DNA of 64,000 nt from SZUA-36 sp963801195 (GTDB lineage Bacteria > Pseudomonadota > Gammaproteobacteria > Xanthomonadales > SZUA-36): contig CAWDDX010000007.1 of the NCBI GenBank assembly GCA_963801195.1, positions 248,001 through 312,000 of the forward strand, read 5' to 3'. Numbering within the stretch: position 1 is the first letter of the stretch; each line of letters starts with the position of its first letter. The position numbers and the translations under genes are program-made. Of the stretch, positions 8,145 to 16,723 are shown piece by piece. A model generated the notes under the pieces. The model was not told the origin of the DNA and made no database searches. It saw nothing but the letters and a program-made list of their open reading frames with translations.

Positions 8145-11100
8145 ATGAAACCTGTAATTGACCTGAAGGATTTTGAACAGGCGTCAGCGAAGTTCGACTC
8201 GCTGATGCCTTTCAAGGTCAGGGATATTTTGCTCGTTTCCAGCCTCTACGATATCTACAGTCTTCGCGAGGACGGGCAACTGGCCAACCTGGTGATGTCC
8301 GAATACGCCGAGCTGAGGCTTTCGCGTGCACCGATGATCAGGCGGGTCGATTCTGGTTCAAGTGCGCTTGAAGCCCTGAAAAAAACCAAGTTTGACCTGA
8401 TTATCGTCTTCCGCTCATTAAGCGATATCGACGCGCTGGAGTTCAGGCGTCAGGCCATGCGTCTAAACCATAATATTCCCATCGTCCTGCTGGCATTTCA
8501 TCACCGTGAACTGGAACTGATGAGGGATCGCGCGCGCAAGGCATTTGACAATGTTTTCTTCTGGAGTGGCGAATCCAGGATATTCCTGACCATTATAAAA
8601 ATCATCGAAGACAAGAAAAATGTCGAGGCAGATACCAAACTGGTCGGCGTCAGGGTGATAATCCTCGTAGAGAACTCCGTCCGCTTCTATTCATCTTACT
8701 TACCCCTGATCTACACCGAGACCATGCAACAGACTTCGGCGCTCCTGTCGGAGAGCATCAACTCCGCCAGCCGGCTTTTGCGTATGCGTGCGCGTCCAAA
8801 AATACTGCTGGCGCAGAATTTCGAGGAAGCCCTGGCATTATTCAAGGATTATAAAAAATACCTGTTGGGCGTTATTTCAGATATCCAGTTTTCAAGGGAT
8901 GGCCATATCGACGAGTCGGCCGGCATTCAACTGGCGAAACTGATAAAGGCCGAAATTCATGATTTGCCGGTTTTACTGCAGTCGTCGAATGACGCTAACC
9001 GGGAAAAGGCCACAGCCTGTAACGCCGGGTTTGTCAATAAACGCTCACCGAGACTGTTGAATGAGGTCAGTACGTATATCAACCAGAATTTCGGTTTTGG
9101 TGATTTTGTCTTCAAACTGCCTGACGGCTCCGAACTTGAACGTGCGCGCAACTTCGGCGAGTTGAAAAAAATCCTCGCGGAGGTCGATATCAGGTCACTG
9201 ATCTTTCACGCCGAAAGAAACCATTTCTCCAACTGGATGATGGCCCGCACTGAATTTGATCTGGCCGAGCGCCTGCGGCCCAGAAGGGTCAGTGAATTCA
9301 GGAACGGGGACGAGTTGCGCCATTACCTGCTCAAGATCATCGAGGATTTCCTGCATGAAAGACAGGTCGGTGTGATCACCGATTTCTCCCGGGATCACTA
9401 CGACGGGCGGGCGGAGTTCTTGCGCATAGGGGAGGGTTCCCTGGGCGGAAAAGGCCGTGGCCTGGCATTTATCAACAACCTGATCAACTGTTTTCCCGTT
9501 TATGATGCGTTCCCCGAAATCCGGATATCGGTACCCCGAACAGCGGTTATTTGTACCGGTGCTTTTGACCGTTTCATGGAAAGCAACAACCTGACCCAAT
9601 TTGCACTGGGTGAACACACAGACGAGGAAATCATCGCGGCTTTTTCCAGCGCAAAGATACCGTCGGACCTGGTGGATGATTTGAAAGCCTACCTGTCAGT
9701 GGCTGATTTCCCACTGGCGGTGAGATCTTCATCACTGCTCGAAGATTCTCATTATCAGCCGTTCGCCGGTATTTACGACACCTATTTTCTACCCAATAAC
9801 TATCATTCGCTGCGCGGCCGTATCGCCCGCCTTCTGGCTGCAATCAAACTAATTTTTGCATCGGTTTACTGCAGGAATTCAAAACACTACATCGAGGCGA
9901 CGGGCAACCGGGCCGAAGAAGAGAAGATGGCGATCATCCTGCAGGAGATCGTCGGTCAAAACAGGGAAGGCTATTTCTACCCGGTGCTGTCGGGGATGGC
10001 CAGGTCCTATAATTTTTATTCGGTCGGACGGCTCAAACCTGAAGAGGGGATTGCCTATATCGCACTGGGACTTGGCAAAACGGTCGTCGAAGGTGAGAAC
10101 TGCTTGTTTTTTTCTCCTTCCAATCCACTGGTATTACCGCAATTCTCCAAACCCCAGGACTACCTGAGAAACAGCCAGCGCGAGTTTTTCGCCGTTGATA
10201 TGAACAAACCCGGGGTTTATCCCCGCAAGGGCGGCGAAGATGGATTGGTGAAACTGAAAATGAACGATTCAGAAAAACACGGCGTGCTGAAGTACGTCGG
10301 TTCCACATATTCCGCCGACAATGACAGGATTTATCCGGGGATTGGCCGTGAAGGCGCCCGCATCGTCACGTTTGATCCAATTCTGAAATCCAGGATATTC
10401 CCGCTGGATAAAATCCTCCAATATCTACTTCGTCTCGGCAGCGGTGCAATGAACGTGCCCATCGAGATGGAATTTGCAATCGAATTTCACCCGCAACCGG
10501 ATAAGCAGAACGAGTTCCGCTTCCTGCAAATCAGGCCGATGATGGTGGATTCTTCATTTGAAGACGTCAGCCTCTTCGAGGGCGATTCCGAGCAGGTATT
10601 TGCCAAGTCGGACCAGGCCCTGAGTCATGGCCGGATCGAGGGTGTCAGGGATATCGTATATGTCAAAAGTGAAAATTTTAAGCGCGCCAATATGATCCAC
10701 ATGGCGGAACAGGTGGGTAAATACAATCAACAATTCAAGGAGAAAAGCCAGGCGTACATGCTGGTCGGGCCGGGGCGATGGGGGACCTCGGACCGTTGGT
10801 TGGGGATACCGGTAAAATGGGACCAGATATCATGGGCACGGGTGATCGTTGAAGCTGACTATGGTGATTTCGTAGTCGAGCCATCGTTTGGCACGCATTT
10901 CTTCCAGAATCTGATCACGTTTCAGATCGGTTACCTTACGATTAACAGCAAAAGCAGTAATAACTACCTGGACTGGAACTGGCTCAATTCTCAAGAAGCC
11001 GTTTCAGAAACGGATTATGTCAGGCATGTGCGCCTGAGCCGGCCGATGAATATCCTGATTGACGGCCGTGATGGCAAAGCGGTCATTTTCAAGAGCGATG

Positions 11101-11171
11101 TGATGCCCAAGAAGAAAAAGACAGCGCAAAGCCGTTCAAAAAAAGTCGCCAAAGGCCCTGTCAAAGGGTAG
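8145..11171 (+). CDS. Receiver-domain / PEP synthase-like (PPDK N-terminal domain) protein
   Basis: A 1008-residue cytoplasmic protein. Residues about 26-155 and 168-300 look like two response-regulator receiver domains. In the first, the phospho-acceptor site reads DLIIVFRS, without aspartate; the second keeps D246 (VISDIQFSRDG), serines at 280-281 and K299. Residues about 410-860 resemble the ATP-grasp domain of pyruvate phosphate dikinase/PEP synthase: LGGKGRGLAF at 433-442 and AVRSSSLLEDS at 525-535. I see neither the phospho-histidine swivel domain nor the PEP-binding barrel, so it should not be a complete PEP synthase. Substrate and role are unknown; a phosphorylation-controlled nucleotide-binding switch is one inference. 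The start has no clear ribosome site because the repeat element ends just before it. The end overlaps the nitrilase gene by 11 bases. Confidence 0.8.
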   Translation: MKPVIDLKDFEQASAKFDSLMPFKVRDILLVSSLYDIYSLREDGQLANLVMSEYAELRLSRAPMIRRVDSGSSALEALKKTKFDLIIVFRSLSDIDALEFRRQAMRLNHNIPIVLLAFHHRELELMRDRARKAFDNVFFWSGESRIFLTIIKIIEDKKNVEADTKLVGVRVIILVENSVRFYSSYLPLIYTETMQQTSALLSESINSASRLLRMRARPKILLAQNFEEALALFKDYKKYLLGVISDIQFSRDGHIDESAGIQLAKLIKAEIHDLPVLLQSSNDANREKATACNAGFVNKRSPRLLNEVSTYINQNFGFGDFVFKLPDGSELERARNFGELKKILAEVDIRSLIFHAERNHFSNWMMARTEFDLAERLRPRRVSEFRNGDELRHYLLKIIEDFLHERQVGVITDFSRDHYDGRAEFLRIGEGSLGGKGRGLAFINNLINCFPVYDAFPEIRISVPRTAVICTGAFDRFMESNNLTQFALGEHTDEEIIAAFSSAKIPSDLVDDLKAYLSVADFPLAVRSSSLLEDSHYQPFAGIYDTYFLPNNYHSLRGRIARLLAAIKLIFASVYCRNSKHYIEATGNRAEEEKMAIILQEIVGQNREGYFYPVLSGMARSYNFYSVGRLKPEEGIAYIALGLGKTVVEGENCLFFSPSNPLVLPQFSKPQDYLRNSQREFFAVDMNKPGVYPRKGGEDGLVKLKMNDSEKHGVLKYVGSTYSADNDRIYPGIGREGARIVTFDPILKSRIFPLDKILQYLLRLGSGAMNVPIEMEFAIEFHPQPDKQNEFRFLQIRPMMVDSSFEDVSLFEGDSEQVFAKSDQALSHGRIEGVRDIVYVKSENFKRANMIHMAEQVGKYNQQFKEKSQAYMLVGPGRWGTSDRWLGIPVKWDQISWARVIVEADYGDFVVEPSFGTHFFQNLITFQIGYLTINSKSSNNYLDWNWLNSQEAVSETDYVRHVRLSRPMNILIDGRDGKAVIFKSDVMPKKKKTAQSRSKKVAKGPVKG

Positions 11172-12081
11172 AAACCGGGGGGCGTTCCTCTTCATCAATG
11201 GTCAGTTTGAAAATATCGGGTCGCGAATAATGGCCGGTCGGATCCATGTCATAGCGGGCTTTTATGATGTCATCGAGGTCGATTTCGGCTGAAATCAGAC
11301 TCTCCTGGTTGTAGATCGGGCCGGCGAGTACTTCCCCCATCGGCGAAATAATCACGCTACCGCCGCGGATCAACGGTTTGTCCTGCGGCCAGTTTTCATG
11401 GGGATGCCGGGTACCGGAAGGCGGCGGTTGATACTGGCACGCGCTGACGAGGAAGTTCCTGCCTTCATAGGCGATGAAAGACATGCTGGTTTGCCAGATA
11501 TCCCGGTCGTCTACGGTTGGGGCACACCAGATTTCGATACCTTTTGCGTACATTGCCGTGCGTAAAAGGGGCATGTAATTTTCCCAGCATATAGCGGCTC
11601 CAACCCGTCCCGCTCTTGTATCCACAACCGGGATGGTGGAACCGTCACCCTGTCCCCAGATCAGACGCTCGCTGGCAGTGGGCATCAACTTGCGATGCTT
11701 GGCAAGCAGTTCACCCTTGTTGGAAATAAACAGGGCGGTACAGAAAAGTGTCGCATTGCTGCGTTCAATGACGCCGATGACAATCGCGCAGTTACACGTT
11801 TTTGCCAGTTTGGAAACAGTGGCCACTTCGGGTCCGTCGAGGTCTACGGCCTGCTTCCAGTAGCGCAGGAATTCCTCGCGTCCGGCAGGTGTCCTGTAAC
11901 CCACCCGCGCGCCAAAATCGGCACCCTTGGGATAACCGCCCAAGAGGGCCTCAGGCATCACCAGCAAGTCACAGCCCGAATGTCTGATCTGCGTTTCAAA
12001 TGCCAGTATTTTTTCCAGCGTTTCCGCGGTCCCATGGAAATCGTTGCCAAGCTGCAATGCGGCGATGACTCTCTGTTTCAC
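11161..12081 (-). CDS. Nitrilase, carbon-nitrogen hydrolase family
   Basis: A 306-residue enzyme with the Glu-Lys-Cys triad visible as E44 (VMPEALLGGYP), K131 (KHRKLMPT) and C165 (AAICWENYMPL). The CWENYMPL context and the ERLIWGQGDGS loop are characteristic of true nitrilases (nitrile to carboxylic acid plus ammonia) rather than amidases. It starts with GTG four bases after the kbl stop, so it is probably co-transcribed with tdh-kbl. The natural substrate is not evident; nitriles from amino-acid breakdown are a guess from context. No signal peptide. Confidence 0.88.
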   Translation of the reverse strand: MKQRVIAALQLGNDFHGTAETLEKILAFETQIRHSGCDLLVMPEALLGGYPKGADFGARVGYRTPAGREEFLRYWKQAVDLDGPEVATVSKLAKTCNCAIVIGVIERSNATLFCTALFISNKGELLAKHRKLMPTASERLIWGQGDGSTIPVVDTRAGRVGAAICWENYMPLLRTAMYAKGIEIWCAPTVDDRDIWQTSMSFIAYEGRNFLVSACQYQPPPSGTRHPHENWPQDKPLIRGGSVIISPMGEVLAGPIYNQESLISAEIDLDDIIKARYDMDPTGHYSRPDIFKLTIDEEERPPVSTL

Positions 12082-12085
12082 AACG

Positions 12086-13267
12086 CTACAATACTCCGAG
12101 GTCTTTCCCGATTTTTACAAAGGCATCGACCGCGCGGTCCAGGTGCTGGATCTCGTGCGCTGCTGAAACCTGTACACGGATACGTGCTTCCCCCCGCGGC
12201 ACGACGGGAAAGAAAAATCCGATGACATAAATGCCTTCGCTCAGCAGTCGGGCGGCAAACTCCTGGGCAAGCGGCGCATCGTACAACATGACTGGCACAA
12301 TGGGGTGGATGCCCTGCTTGATATCGAAACCCGCCAGGCTCATTTTGTCGCGGTAGTAGCGGGTATTGCGTTCCAGCTTGTCACGTCTGTCGGTTGAACC
12401 CGAGAGCATTTCGAATACCTTGATGGCGGCCGCGACCAACGGTGGCGGCAAAGTGTTGGAGAACAGGTAGGGGCGTGAACGCTGGCGCAGCAGGTCAACG
12501 ATTTCCTGTCGCCCGGTGGTAAAACCACCGGAACCGCCACCCAGTGCCTTGCCAAGTGTCGAGGTGAATACGTCGATCCTGTCCATGACACCGTGATGCT
12601 CTGCCGAGCCGCGCCCGGTGGGGCCCAGAAATCCGGTCGCATGGCTGTCGTCAACCATGACCAGTGCGTCATAGCGCGCGGCAAGCATCGTAATTTCATC
12701 AAGTTTCGCGATAAAGCCATCCATGCTGAACGCGCCATCGGTCGCGATCAAACGGGTACGGCAATCCCCGCTGTCCTGGAGCGCCTTTTCAAGCGCCTGC
12801 ATGTCGCTGTTGGCGTAGCGAAATCTTTGTGCTTTGCAAAGACGTATACCGTCAATGATGGAAGCGTGATTCAGGGCGTCCGAGATCACGGCGTCCCGTT
12901 CGTCGAGAATGGTTTCGAAAAGTCCGCCATTGGCGTCGAAGCAGGATGTGTAGAGGATGGTGTCATCGGTACCAAAAAATTCTGAAATGGTCTTTTCGAG
13001 TTGTTTGTGCAGGTCCTGGGTGCCGCAGATGAAGCGCACCGAGGCGAGACCAAAACCATGATCCTCGAGGGCCTTGCCCGCGGCCGCGATCACCTCCGGG
13101 TTATCCGCAAGTCCGAGGTAGTTATTGGCGCAAAAATTAAGTACTTCATCGCCGCCCTGAACTTTGATTTCCACGCTTTGCGGCGTGGTGATGATCCGCT
13201 CGGTTTTATACAGGCCGGCAGCGTGTATTTCCGCCAGCGTCGTTTTCAGGTGTTCCAGTGAAACCAT
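12086..13267 (-). CDS. kbl: Glycine C-acetyltransferase (2-amino-3-ketobutyrate CoA ligase)
   Basis: PLP enzyme of the alpha-oxoamine synthase family that cleaves 2-amino-3-ketobutyrate with CoA to glycine and acetyl-CoA, the second step of threonine catabolism. 393 residues (E. coli Kbl 398). Visible: CANNYLGLADNP at the start, DDSHATGFLGPTGRG (PLP ring aspartate and histidine) and TSTLGKALGGGSGG with the PLP lysine. AGGAG lies seven bases before the ATG. It follows tdh by 62 bases in the standard tdh-kbl order, so the product of Tdh is used directly. Confidence 0.96.
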   Translation of the reverse strand: MVSLEHLKTTLAEIHAAGLYKTERIITTPQSVEIKVQGGDEVLNFCANNYLGLADNPEVIAAAGKALEDHGFGLASVRFICGTQDLHKQLEKTISEFFGTDDTILYTSCFDANGGLFETILDERDAVISDALNHASIIDGIRLCKAQRFRYANSDMQALEKALQDSGDCRTRLIATDGAFSMDGFIAKLDEITMLAARYDALVMVDDSHATGFLGPTGRGSAEHHGVMDRIDVFTSTLGKALGGGSGGFTTGRQEIVDLLRQRSRPYLFSNTLPPPLVAAAIKVFEMLSGSTDRRDKLERNTRYYRDKMSLAGFDIKQGIHPIVPVMLYDAPLAQEFAARLLSEGIYVIGFFFPVVPRGEARIRVQVSAAHEIQHLDRAVDAFVKIGKDLGVL

Positions 13268-13329
13268 GTCAATATCTCCTTGGCAAATCCCCGACGAGTA
13301 CCCATTCCGTCAAATTGAGATGCAGTACA

Positions 13330-14373
13330 CTAAATGGTGCCGGTCCAGTCACAGACCACCTTGCCGGACTGTCCCGCGATCATCAGCTGGAAGCCGGTTT
13401 CGAATTCGTCAATCGGGATATGGTGTGTCAGGGCTTTGTGTAACGGGAAACCGGTCAGCACCATCTGTGTCATTTTGTACCAGGTTTCATACATGCGGCG
13501 GCCGTAGATACCGTGGATTTCGAGACCCTTGAATATGATCTGGTCCCAGTCGACACCGGTTCCGGCCGGCAGCAGGCCGAGTAAAGCAACCTGTCCGCCG
13601 TTGAACATGTGACGTAGCAGGTCGTTGAAGGCAGCGGGTTGCCCGGACATTTCCATGCCGATGTCGAAACCCTCGATATCCAGTTCCTTCACCACGCTTG
13701 CGATGGATTCGCGTTTGACATTGATGGTTCGCGTGGCGCCCATTTCCGCTGCAAGGTTCAGACGGTAATCGTTTACATCGGTGATCACCACGTGGCGTGC
13801 ACCCACGTGCCTGCAAATGCCGGCGGCGATAATCCCGATCGGACCTGCACCGGTTATCAGCACGTCTTCGCCGACCAGGTCAAACTGCAGGGCGCAGTGG
13901 GCTGCGTTGCCAAATGGGTCGAAGAATGCGGCCAGTTCCGGCGCGATCGCATCAGGGATCGGCCAGAGGTTGGTGGCAGGCACGACAATGTATTCCGCAA
14001 AAGCGCCGTCGCGATTGACCCCGATGCCGATGGTATTCGGGCAAAGGTGGCGTTTGCCCGCGCGGCAGTTCCGGCAATGTCCGCAAATGATGTGACCCTC
14101 TGCCGATACCCGGTCGCCGATTTTGTAACCGGTTACCCCTTCACCCAGTTCAACGATCCTGCCGACGAACTCGTGACCGATGGTCAGACCGGGTTTGATG
14201 GTTCTTTGTGACCACTCATCCCAGTTATAGATGTGTACATCGGTACCGCAAATAGCGGTTTTCTCGACTTTGATCAGAACCTCGTTGGTATCGGTCTGCG
14301 GGATGGCTACCTCTTCCATCCAGATGCCCCTGGCGGACTCGCGCTTTACCAATGCACGCATGGTCTGAGACAT
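13330..14373 (-). CDS. tdh: L-threonine 3-dehydrogenase
   Basis: Zinc-dependent medium-chain dehydrogenase oxidising L-threonine to 2-amino-3-ketobutyrate with NAD. 347 residues (E. coli 341). The catalytic zinc site is C42 and H67 (ICGTDVHIYNWDEW, IGHEFVG); the structural zinc cysteines are C97, C100, C103 and C111 (CGHCRNCRAGKRHLC); the Rossmann glycines are GAGPIGI. CAGGAG six bases upstream fixes the ATG. First gene of the minus-strand tdh-kbl-nitrilase unit. A palindrome inside the predicted promoter suggests control by a dedicated regulator. Confidence 0.96.
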   Translation of the reverse strand: MSQTMRALVKRESARGIWMEEVAIPQTDTNEVLIKVEKTAICGTDVHIYNWDEWSQRTIKPGLTIGHEFVGRIVELGEGVTGYKIGDRVSAEGHIICGHCRNCRAGKRHLCPNTIGIGVNRDGAFAEYIVVPATNLWPIPDAIAPELAAFFDPFGNAAHCALQFDLVGEDVLITGAGPIGIIAAGICRHVGARHVVITDVNDYRLNLAAEMGATRTINVKRESIASVVKELDIEGFDIGMEMSGQPAAFNDLLRHMFNGGQVALLGLLPAGTGVDWDQIIFKGLEIHGIYGRRMYETWYKMTQMVLTGFPLHKALTHHIPIDEFETGFQLMIAGQSGKVVCDWTGTI

Positions 14374-14411
14374 GACTGCTCCTGAAATGATGTAGTGATC
14401 TGTACGTTTGA

Positions 14412-14435
14412 ATTATACCGGAGCGTGCACGCTCC
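14412..14435 (-). promoter_or_regulatory. Predicted tdh promoter with embedded palindrome
   Basis: On the minus strand a GGTATAAT box (TATAAT at 14417-14412) lies 38 bases before the tdh start. Directly upstream is a perfect palindrome, GGAGCGTGCACGCTCC (14420-14435), covering the spacer between -10 and the expected -35, which is itself poor (GAGCAG). The layout suggests an operator. A role as a hairpin ending the upstream sirtuin gene is less likely because no U-run follows. Confidence 0.5.
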
Positions 14436-14438
14436 TGC

Positions 14439-15188
14439 TCATTTACGATGCGCCATTTCGATACTGATGGCGGTCAGTGCTTCGGTCGCCGTTGCCGACA
14501 GGCTGAAATCTGCGATCAGGCTCAATGACGTGGGCACCGGGTTGATCTCAATGATGACGGCGCCCGCACTGCGCGCCGCATAGGGCAGGGAAGCCGCGGG
14601 TTGAACGAGGGATGAAGTACCAATGGAAAAGCAGACATCGCATTCGTGGGCCGCAGTCGCGGCCCGGTCCATGGCGCCCGCGGGTAACAGCTCTCCAAAC
14701 CAGACCACACCGGGTCTTGCCAGTCCATCCGGATGATGGGGGGATGAAGGTGGCCGCCCCGGGTGGGCCTCTATCCAGCTGTCTTCGATCGTCCTGCCGG
14801 TTTTGCTGCAGACCGAGCGCAGGATATTTCCATGCAGTTCGACGACCCCACGCGATCCTGCCCGCTGGTGGAGACCGTCAACATTCTGTGTGACCACCAG
14901 CATGGTTTCAAAATAGCGCTCCATTTCAACCAGCGCGGCGTGCCCGGCGTGGGGGTGGACCTTTTTGATGTTTTCGCGGCGCTCCAGGTACCAGTCCCAA
15001 ACGACGCGTGGATGGTCGCGGAAGGCTTCCGGTGTCGCCAGTTCCTCGGGACGATACCTTGACCACAATCCTGTCTGTGCATCCCGGAAGGTCGGAACAC
15101 CGCTCTCGGCCGACATCCCGGCACCTGTCAGTACCAGTATCCTCCGCGCGGTTTGCAGTGCTTCGATCAAACCGGCGGGTAATTGCAT
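14439..15188 (-). CDS. cobB: NAD-dependent protein deacylase, sirtuin (CobB-like)
   Basis: A 249-residue Sir2 protein that removes acyl groups from lysines using NAD. NAD-site motifs GAGMSAESGVPTFRD (22-36) and TQNVDGLH (100-107) and catalytic H119 (VELHG) are intact. Y67 and R70 (WYLERR) match the class III pair that accepts succinyl/malonyl lysine, so desuccinylase activity is likely. Odd: the four-cysteine zinc module is reduced to one cysteine (C127, VCSKTG), with a PHHPDG stretch where the second CxxC pair normally lies. Its stop is 65 bases from the tdh start. Confidence 0.9.
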   Translation of the reverse strand: MQLPAGLIEALQTARRILVLTGAGMSAESGVPTFRDAQTGLWSRYRPEELATPEAFRDHPRVVWDWYLERRENIKKVHPHAGHAALVEMERYFETMLVVTQNVDGLHQRAGSRGVVELHGNILRSVCSKTGRTIEDSWIEAHPGRPPSSPHHPDGLARPGVVWFGELLPAGAMDRAATAAHECDVCFSIGTSSLVQPAASLPYAARSAGAVIIEINPVPTSLSLIADFSLSATATEALTAISIEMAHRK

Positions 15189-15363
15189 GACTTCTCTGTT
15201 CTCAATTCTATGGTCCAGGCATATGGCTAACTACTGTTTCTACGTGTATTCTATCTGGTTCTGCTTGATGTACAGGCCTGGATTTGATCCGTTTTAGTGG
15301 CAGGTCGGGCCTCTCGGGCAGAATTAAATCTTAATGACATATCGGGTTTGAGGCAGGTAACAG

Positions 15364-16719
15364 ATGAAAGGAAAACTCTTTATCAAGACGCACGGCTGTC
15401 AGATGAACGAGTACGATTCAGACAAAATGGCGGATGTATTGGCGGCGTCGCACGGTATGGAATTGACCGACTCCGAGGCCGATGCCGACGTCATCCTCGT
15501 CAACACCTGTTCGATCCGTGAAAAGGCCCAGGAAAAGGTCTTTTCACAGCTGGGGCGCTGGAAAAAACTGAAATCCGGCGGACGCAAGGTCGTCATCGGT
15601 GTGGGTGGATGTGTCGCCAGCCAGGAAGGCGAGGCCATCATCAAGCGCGCGCCTTATGTCGATATGGTCTTTGGACCGCAGACCTTGCACCGGCTTCCGG
15701 AAATGATCGACTCTGTTCGCAATACCGGCAAGCCCGCTGTCGATATCTCATTTCCCGAGATAGAGAAGTTCGACAGTCTGCCCGCCGCGGGTGCAAAAGG
15801 CCCGAGCGCCTTTGTCTCGATCATGGAAGGGTGTTCAAAATATTGCACGTTCTGTGTTGTGCCCTATACGCGGGGCGAGGAAGTCAGCCGGCCGCTGGAT
15901 GATGTCGTGGCCGAGTGTGCCGGTCTTGCACAACAGGGTGTCAAGGAAATCAATCTGCTGGGGCAAAACGTCAATGCATATGACGGCGAGCTGTATGAGG
16001 GCGGCAGGGCAGACCTGGCTTTATTGATCCATTACGTTGCCACCATTGATGGCATCGAGAGAATCCGTTTTACCACGTCACACCCGGTGGAGTTTTCTAC
16101 CAGCCTGATCGATGCTTTTGGTGAAGTTCCGCAACTGGCAAATTATGTACACCTGCCGGTGCAAAGTGGTTCTGACCGTGTATTGGCCATGATGAAGCGT
16201 GGTCATACCGTACTCGAATACAAGCAGAAAATCCGCCGTTTACGCGAACAACGCCCGGATATCAGCCTGTCTTCAGATTTTATTGTCGGCTTCCCGGGCG
16301 AAACGGAGCGTGATTTCGAAAACACATTGAAACTGATTGCAGAAATGAATTTTGACCAGAGTTTCAGTTTCATCTACAGCGCCCGGCCAGGCACACCGGC
16401 GGCGTCGTTGCCCGATGACACACCGCTTGATGTGAAAAAGGAGCGTCTTTCACGTCTGCAGGCGCTGGTTAACAAGCAGGCATTGGATATCAGCAAAGCC
16501 ATGGTCGGCGGCGTGCAGCGCATCCTGGTGGAAGGTTACAGTAAAAAGGATTCACAGCATCTCGCAGGCAGGACAGAAAACAACCGGGTGGTGAATTTTG
16601 AAGGCCACCCGCGCCTGATCGGGCAATTTGCCGAAGTGATCATTACCGAGGCACTGCGGAATTCCCTGCGCGGACGTGTTGCTGCGTTTGATGAATTGCC
16701 AACCGCCGTGGCCCTGTAG
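15364..16719 (+). CDS. miaB: tRNA-2-methylthio-N6-dimethylallyladenosine synthase MiaB
   Basis: Radical-SAM methylthiotransferase adding the 2-methylthio group to i6A37 of tRNAs reading UNN codons. 451 residues. The N-terminal UPF0004 domain supplies the auxiliary cluster cysteines C12 (THGCQMN), C49 (NTCSIR) and C83 (GGCVAS); the radical-SAM cluster is C157, C161 and C164 (EGCSKYCTFCVVPYTRG). A C-terminal TRAM domain begins about residue 380. It leads miaB-ybeZ-ybeY with a four-base gap to ybeZ. The ATG is preceded by a weak GAGG/AGG site. Confidence 0.97.
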   Translation: MKGKLFIKTHGCQMNEYDSDKMADVLAASHGMELTDSEADADVILVNTCSIREKAQEKVFSQLGRWKKLKSGGRKVVIGVGGCVASQEGEAIIKRAPYVDMVFGPQTLHRLPEMIDSVRNTGKPAVDISFPEIEKFDSLPAAGAKGPSAFVSIMEGCSKYCTFCVVPYTRGEEVSRPLDDVVAECAGLAQQGVKEINLLGQNVNAYDGELYEGGRADLALLIHYVATIDGIERIRFTTSHPVEFSTSLIDAFGEVPQLANYVHLPVQSGSDRVLAMMKRGHTVLEYKQKIRRLREQRPDISLSSDFIVGFPGETERDFENTLKLIAEMNFDQSFSFIYSARPGTPAASLPDDTPLDVKKERLSRLQALVNKQALDISKAMVGGVQRILVEGYSKKDSQHLAGRTENNRVVNFEGHPRLIGQFAEVIITEALRNSLRGRVAAFDELPTAVAL

Positions 16720-16723
16720 CCTG

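Noticed and set aside
8145..11171. Annotation as a complete phosphoenolpyruvate synthase
   Set aside because: The phospho-histidine motif and PEP-binding barrel are not visible; only the ATP-binding part resembles the family.
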